In this document: piece after piece, positions 61,825-64,000 of the stretch
Position numbering within the stretch: position 1 is the stretch's first letter
Layout: every line of letters starts with the position of its first letter
Source: Pseudomonadota bacterium
Lineage (GTDB): Bacteria > Pseudomonadota > Gammaproteobacteria > Xanthomonadales > SZUA-38
Reading direction: 5' to 3'
Length of the DNA stretch: 64,000 bases
Assembly (NCBI GenBank): GCA_039033415.1
Contig: JBCCCR010000012.1
Location: forward strand, 1 to 64,000
The notes under the pieces: generated by a model
Databases searched by the model: none
Told to the model about the DNA's origin: nothing
What the model saw: only the letters and a program-made list of their open reading frames with translations
Position numbers and translations under genes: made by a program

Positions 61825-63155
61825 CGACGAATACAAAGCAGCTTGGGTTCGGTGTATTGTTCTATCGCGAATCGAATGCCTTCACGTCCGACCCCGGCCG
61901 AACCATTCCCGCCGAAAGGCATGTTATCAACCCGAAAATCCGTACTGTCGTTGACGATCACCGTTCCGGCGTTAACGGACTCGAAGAATCTGATTATGTT
62001 CGGCAAGCTCACGCTATAGATAGACGCATTGATCATTGGAACACATCGCTTACTAAGCTCGAGAATCTCGTCAAAGTCACTGGCCCTTTCCACGATTGCA
62101 ACCGGTCCGAATATCTCTGTATTAAGAATTGGATGGTTAGCCGGAACAGATGACAGGAGAGTCGGTTGTACGTATCTACCTTCTCCGGAGCCACCATGAA
62201 GAATTTGCGCCCCGCAGCTAAGTGCGCTTGCAATTTGCGAATACACCATCTTGGCGTGTTCGATTGTGGTTAGTGGTCCAACGTCGGTTTCTTCGAGTGT
62301 TTGATCCCCAACTCTGAGTTCTTCCAGTTCGAGCACTAACGCCGCAACGATCGCGTCATAACGATGGCCGTGAATAATGATCCGTTGGGTGTGAATGCAG
62401 TTTTGACCCGCGGCATACGCAATCCCGGATGCAATCTGCTTCGCTATCAATTTCACGTCTAGCTCAAGCGAGCGATCTACAACAGTTGTGTTAACTCCCC
62501 CCAACTCCATCAGGATCCTTTTGCCGGCTGCAGCATGAGCGATGTCGGTGCCACCTGCTTTGCCGCCAGTGAAAGAAACCACGGCCACTTCTGGCATGGC
62601 AACTAATTGTGTAGTTTCCGTTGCCGTGCAGTTGGCCAACTGCACAGAATTTCCAGGAACTCCTGCGCTCACAACCTTGCTGAGAAGCAAGTCTGCAACC
62701 GCTAGTGTTCGCGGATGAGGCTTCACAATCACTGCAGCTCCAACAGCCAGGGCGGGGGCGATTTTGTGAGCAACGAGATTTAGAGGGTCGTTGTAGGGTG
62801 TGATCCCAACGATAATGCCAATCGGTTTTCGTACCCACATGCCAAAGCGATCATGTCCCGCCGGCGATTGATCAAAGGGACACTCCTTGCCGGCAAGAGC
62901 CAAGGCTTCCATCGACGCGAGGTGGAAGGTTTCAGCGCAGCGAGATACTTCAGCTCTTGCTTGTCGAATGGTCTTGCTACCGAAGCGCACGATTAGGTCT
63001 ACGAATTGCTCGGCGTCCTGCTCTACCGCTTGTCCAATGTTTGCTAGCCAGGTCGATCTTGTTTTCCGAGAGCAAACGGAAATCTCTTGATTGGCATCCG
63101 TTGCGTTGGCAATCATCCTTGCAATGATGGCTTGGAATCCCAGTCTTTCCGGCAT
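61821..63155 (-). CDS. Aldehyde dehydrogenase family protein
   Basis: 444 residues, slightly shorter than the usual 480-500. Rossmann part with IVGITPYNDPLNLVAHK and SFTGGKAGGTDIAHAAAG (NAD motif region), the glutamate in RILMELGGVNTTVVD and the catalytic Cys in AGQNCIHTQRI. It oxidises an aldehyde to an acid with NAD(P)+. N-terminal ~70 residues are shorter than in canonical members. Start at ATG 63155. A GTGGACCA box (63242-63249) lies ~87 bases upstream, so the MocR regulator may control it. The substrate is unknown; lactaldehyde-like aldehydes are one option. Confidence 0.9.
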   Translation of the reverse strand: MPERLGFQAIIARMIANATDANQEISVCSRKTRSTWLANIGQAVEQDAEQFVDLIVRFGSKTIRQARAEVSRCAETFHLASMEALALAGKECPFDQSPAGHDRFGMWVRKPIGIIVGITPYNDPLNLVAHKIAPALAVGAAVIVKPHPRTLAVADLLLSKVVSAGVPGNSVQLANCTATETTQLVAMPEVAVVSFTGGKAGGTDIAHAAAGKRILMELGGVNTTVVDRSLELDVKLIAKQIASGIAYAAGQNCIHTQRIIIHGHRYDAIVAALVLELEELRVGDQTLEETDVGPLTTIEHAKMVYSQIASALSCGAQILHGGSGEGRYVQPTLLSSVPANHPILNTEIFGPVAIVERASDFDEILELSKRCVPMINASIYSVSLPNIIRFFESVNAGTVIVNDSTDFRVDNMPFGGNGSAGVGREGIRFAIEQYTEPKLLCIRR

Positions 63156-63241
63156 GATATGCCTGCACCATTAGCGGTCATTAGCCACGATCGTAGTGCG
63201 AATCAATCAGTCGACTAAGGGCCGCAACCCAGATGTACTTT

Positions 63242-63249
63242 TGGTCCAC
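63242..63249 (-). promoter_or_regulatory. GTGGACCA box before the aldehyde dehydrogenase gene
   Basis: The minus strand reads GTGGACCA at this position, matching the plus-strand box of the MocR control region. It lies between the carboxypeptidase stop and the aldehyde dehydrogenase start. As one 8-mer it could be chance. Confidence 0.35.
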
Positions 63250-63368
63250 CTGCACAGTGAACAAAAGTCTAAGAAAGAGGCGGCAACCGACTGCGCCTCC
63301 CCCTGGCCTCTGTCGAATAGGGCCAATGGGTAGCGTTCGAAGAGACGGCCAGTGCCAGGCCGCCAAGC

Positions 63369-64000
63369 CTACTCGATTCGATCGACAACCTGCAGGAGTG
63401 CAGTCAGAACAGCTTCGCCCAAGCGCCCGCAACGGGAAGGGGACCATCCAAATTCCGAGTCAGGCATATTCGCATTGTCCTTGAACGGCATCTCGAGGGT
63501 CATTGCGAGCGCGCCAAAATGATCGGCAAGCCAATTTGTCGCAATGGACATGTCGGCCTCTCCCATCTTAACTGGTGGGTAACCGAATTCTGTCTGAAAG
63601 TCAGGATTCGCCGCCTTCAGTTCGGATTCGAATTCGGCCTGCAATGCCCGATGGTGCTCGGTAACTGATTCAACCCCTTCCGGCCCCGCTATGAAGTTGT
63701 AGGGCAACCCTTCGTCACCATGCACATCCAGCGCGAAATCTAGGCCGGTGGCATTCATTTTTCGTCGAACCTGGTAGACCTCCGGACTGCGCTCCATTGT
63801 CGGTTCTTGCCACTCTCTGTTTAGGTCCGTGCCGACCGCGTTCGTTCTGAGATGGCCGCGTCGGCTCCCATCAGGATTCATGTTTGGCACGATCCAAAGA
63901 TCACATTTCTTGAGTAGCAGCCGTGAAACGGGCTCAGACGATTTGACTAGCCGGTCAATCAATCCATCGATCAGATGCTCCGCCATACTTTCACCGGGGT
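63369..64000 (-). CDS. M14 zinc carboxypeptidase-family protein, C-terminal part (truncated by window edge)
   Basis: At least 210 residues are visible; the gene runs past the right edge. Upstream of the first in-window Met (63986) the frame reads PGES, so the zinc motif (H)PGE of the family is interrupted by the window end. The rest shows LWIVPNMNPDGSRRGHLRTNAVGTDLNREW (cytosolic-carboxypeptidase-like substrate Arg/Asn positions, quoted in part), LDFALDVHGDEG with the third zinc His, and LTLEMPFKDN with the catalytic Glu. Such enzymes trim C-terminal residues from proteins or peptides. No signal peptide can be assessed. The aldehyde dehydrogenase gene follows 213 bases later on the same strand. 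Confidence 0.88.
   Translation of the reverse strand, partial: PGESMAEHLIDGLIDRLVKSSEPVSRLLLKKCDLWIVPNMNPDGSRRGHLRTNAVGTDLNREWQEPTMERSPEVYQVRRKMNATGLDFALDVHGDEGLPYNFIAGPEGVESVTEHHRALQAEFESELKAANPDFQTEFGYPPVKMGEADMSIATNWLADHFGALAMTLEMPFKDNANMPDSEFGWSPSRCGRLGEAVLTALLQVVDRIE

Noticed and set aside
1-64000. tRNA, rRNA, CRISPR array or prophage.
   Set aside because: No cloverleaf-like sequence, repeat-spacer array, integrase or structural phage genes were seen on reading.

Overview
The window reads as chromosomal DNA of a Gram-negative proteobacterium, most likely a gammaproteobacterium near the Lysobacterales/Wenzhouxiangella type. The signs are Sec, Tat and lipoprotein signals, an ECF sigma factor beside a Ser/Thr kinase, and several exported proteins ending in a short ...F-x-[DNS]-[GS]-F-E tail of the kind I associate with that group. 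Placement is inference. There are no rRNA, tRNA, CRISPR or intact mobile elements. About 60 genes are supported. Both edges cut genes: an AbgT-type transporter on the left and an M14 zinc carboxypeptidase on the right.

Region 1 (1-15.9 kb) holds peptide and metabolite handling genes. They are an AbgT transporter end, an exported RidA-like protein, a kelch protein, an EEP-family lipoprotein, a creatininase-family amidohydrolase, a large Asp-box/VPS10-like exported protein, a Tat-exported dienelactone hydrolase, a DUF3311-like small protein plus SSS symporter plus ArgE-like deacetylase operon, a HupE-like membrane protein with a secreted partner, and an M19 dipeptidase lipoprotein.

Region 2 (15.9-29.5 kb) has exported proteins, a MarR-regulator/aromatic amino acid decarboxylase pair behind an operator-like palindrome, and an Atu/Liu-type catabolic locus. 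That locus consists of a TetR regulator and acyl-CoA dehydrogenase transcribed away from atuA, two acyl-CoA carboxylase subunits, a nitronate monooxygenase-like flavoprotein and a TIGR03084-like protein. Two identical-arm operators lie in the divergent promoter region. The arrangement fits degradation of acyclic terpenoid or branched acyl-CoA substrates.

Region 3 (29.5-51.2 kb) mixes repeat-rich exported proteins (CSLREA beta-helix, seven-repeat propeller-like), a two-motif aspartyl protease-like protein and three methyltransferases. It also has a minus-strand run of AraC regulator, homocysteine S-methyltransferase, OsmC, flavin monooxygenase, OsmC and methyltransferase. The region ends with a kinase-TPR/ECF sigma pair, several small membrane proteins and a serine hydrolase.

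Region 4 (about 51.3-63.2 kb) is visibly more A/T-rich and begins beside what looks like a decayed IS66-type accessory gene. It carries two DUF1579-like proteins, a large M1-peptidase-like protein that has lost its zinc site, a glutathione S-transferase, several unrecognised proteins, a GNAT acetyltransferase, a MocR-type regulator, a SnoaL-like protein and an aldehyde dehydrogenase. Short GTGGAC[CT]A sequences, resembling published PdxR/MocR boxes, sit in four non-coding stretches of this region. It is the best candidate for an undescribed MocR-controlled accessory system. The most general new signal in the window is the shared C-terminal FE tail on four otherwise unrelated exported proteins.
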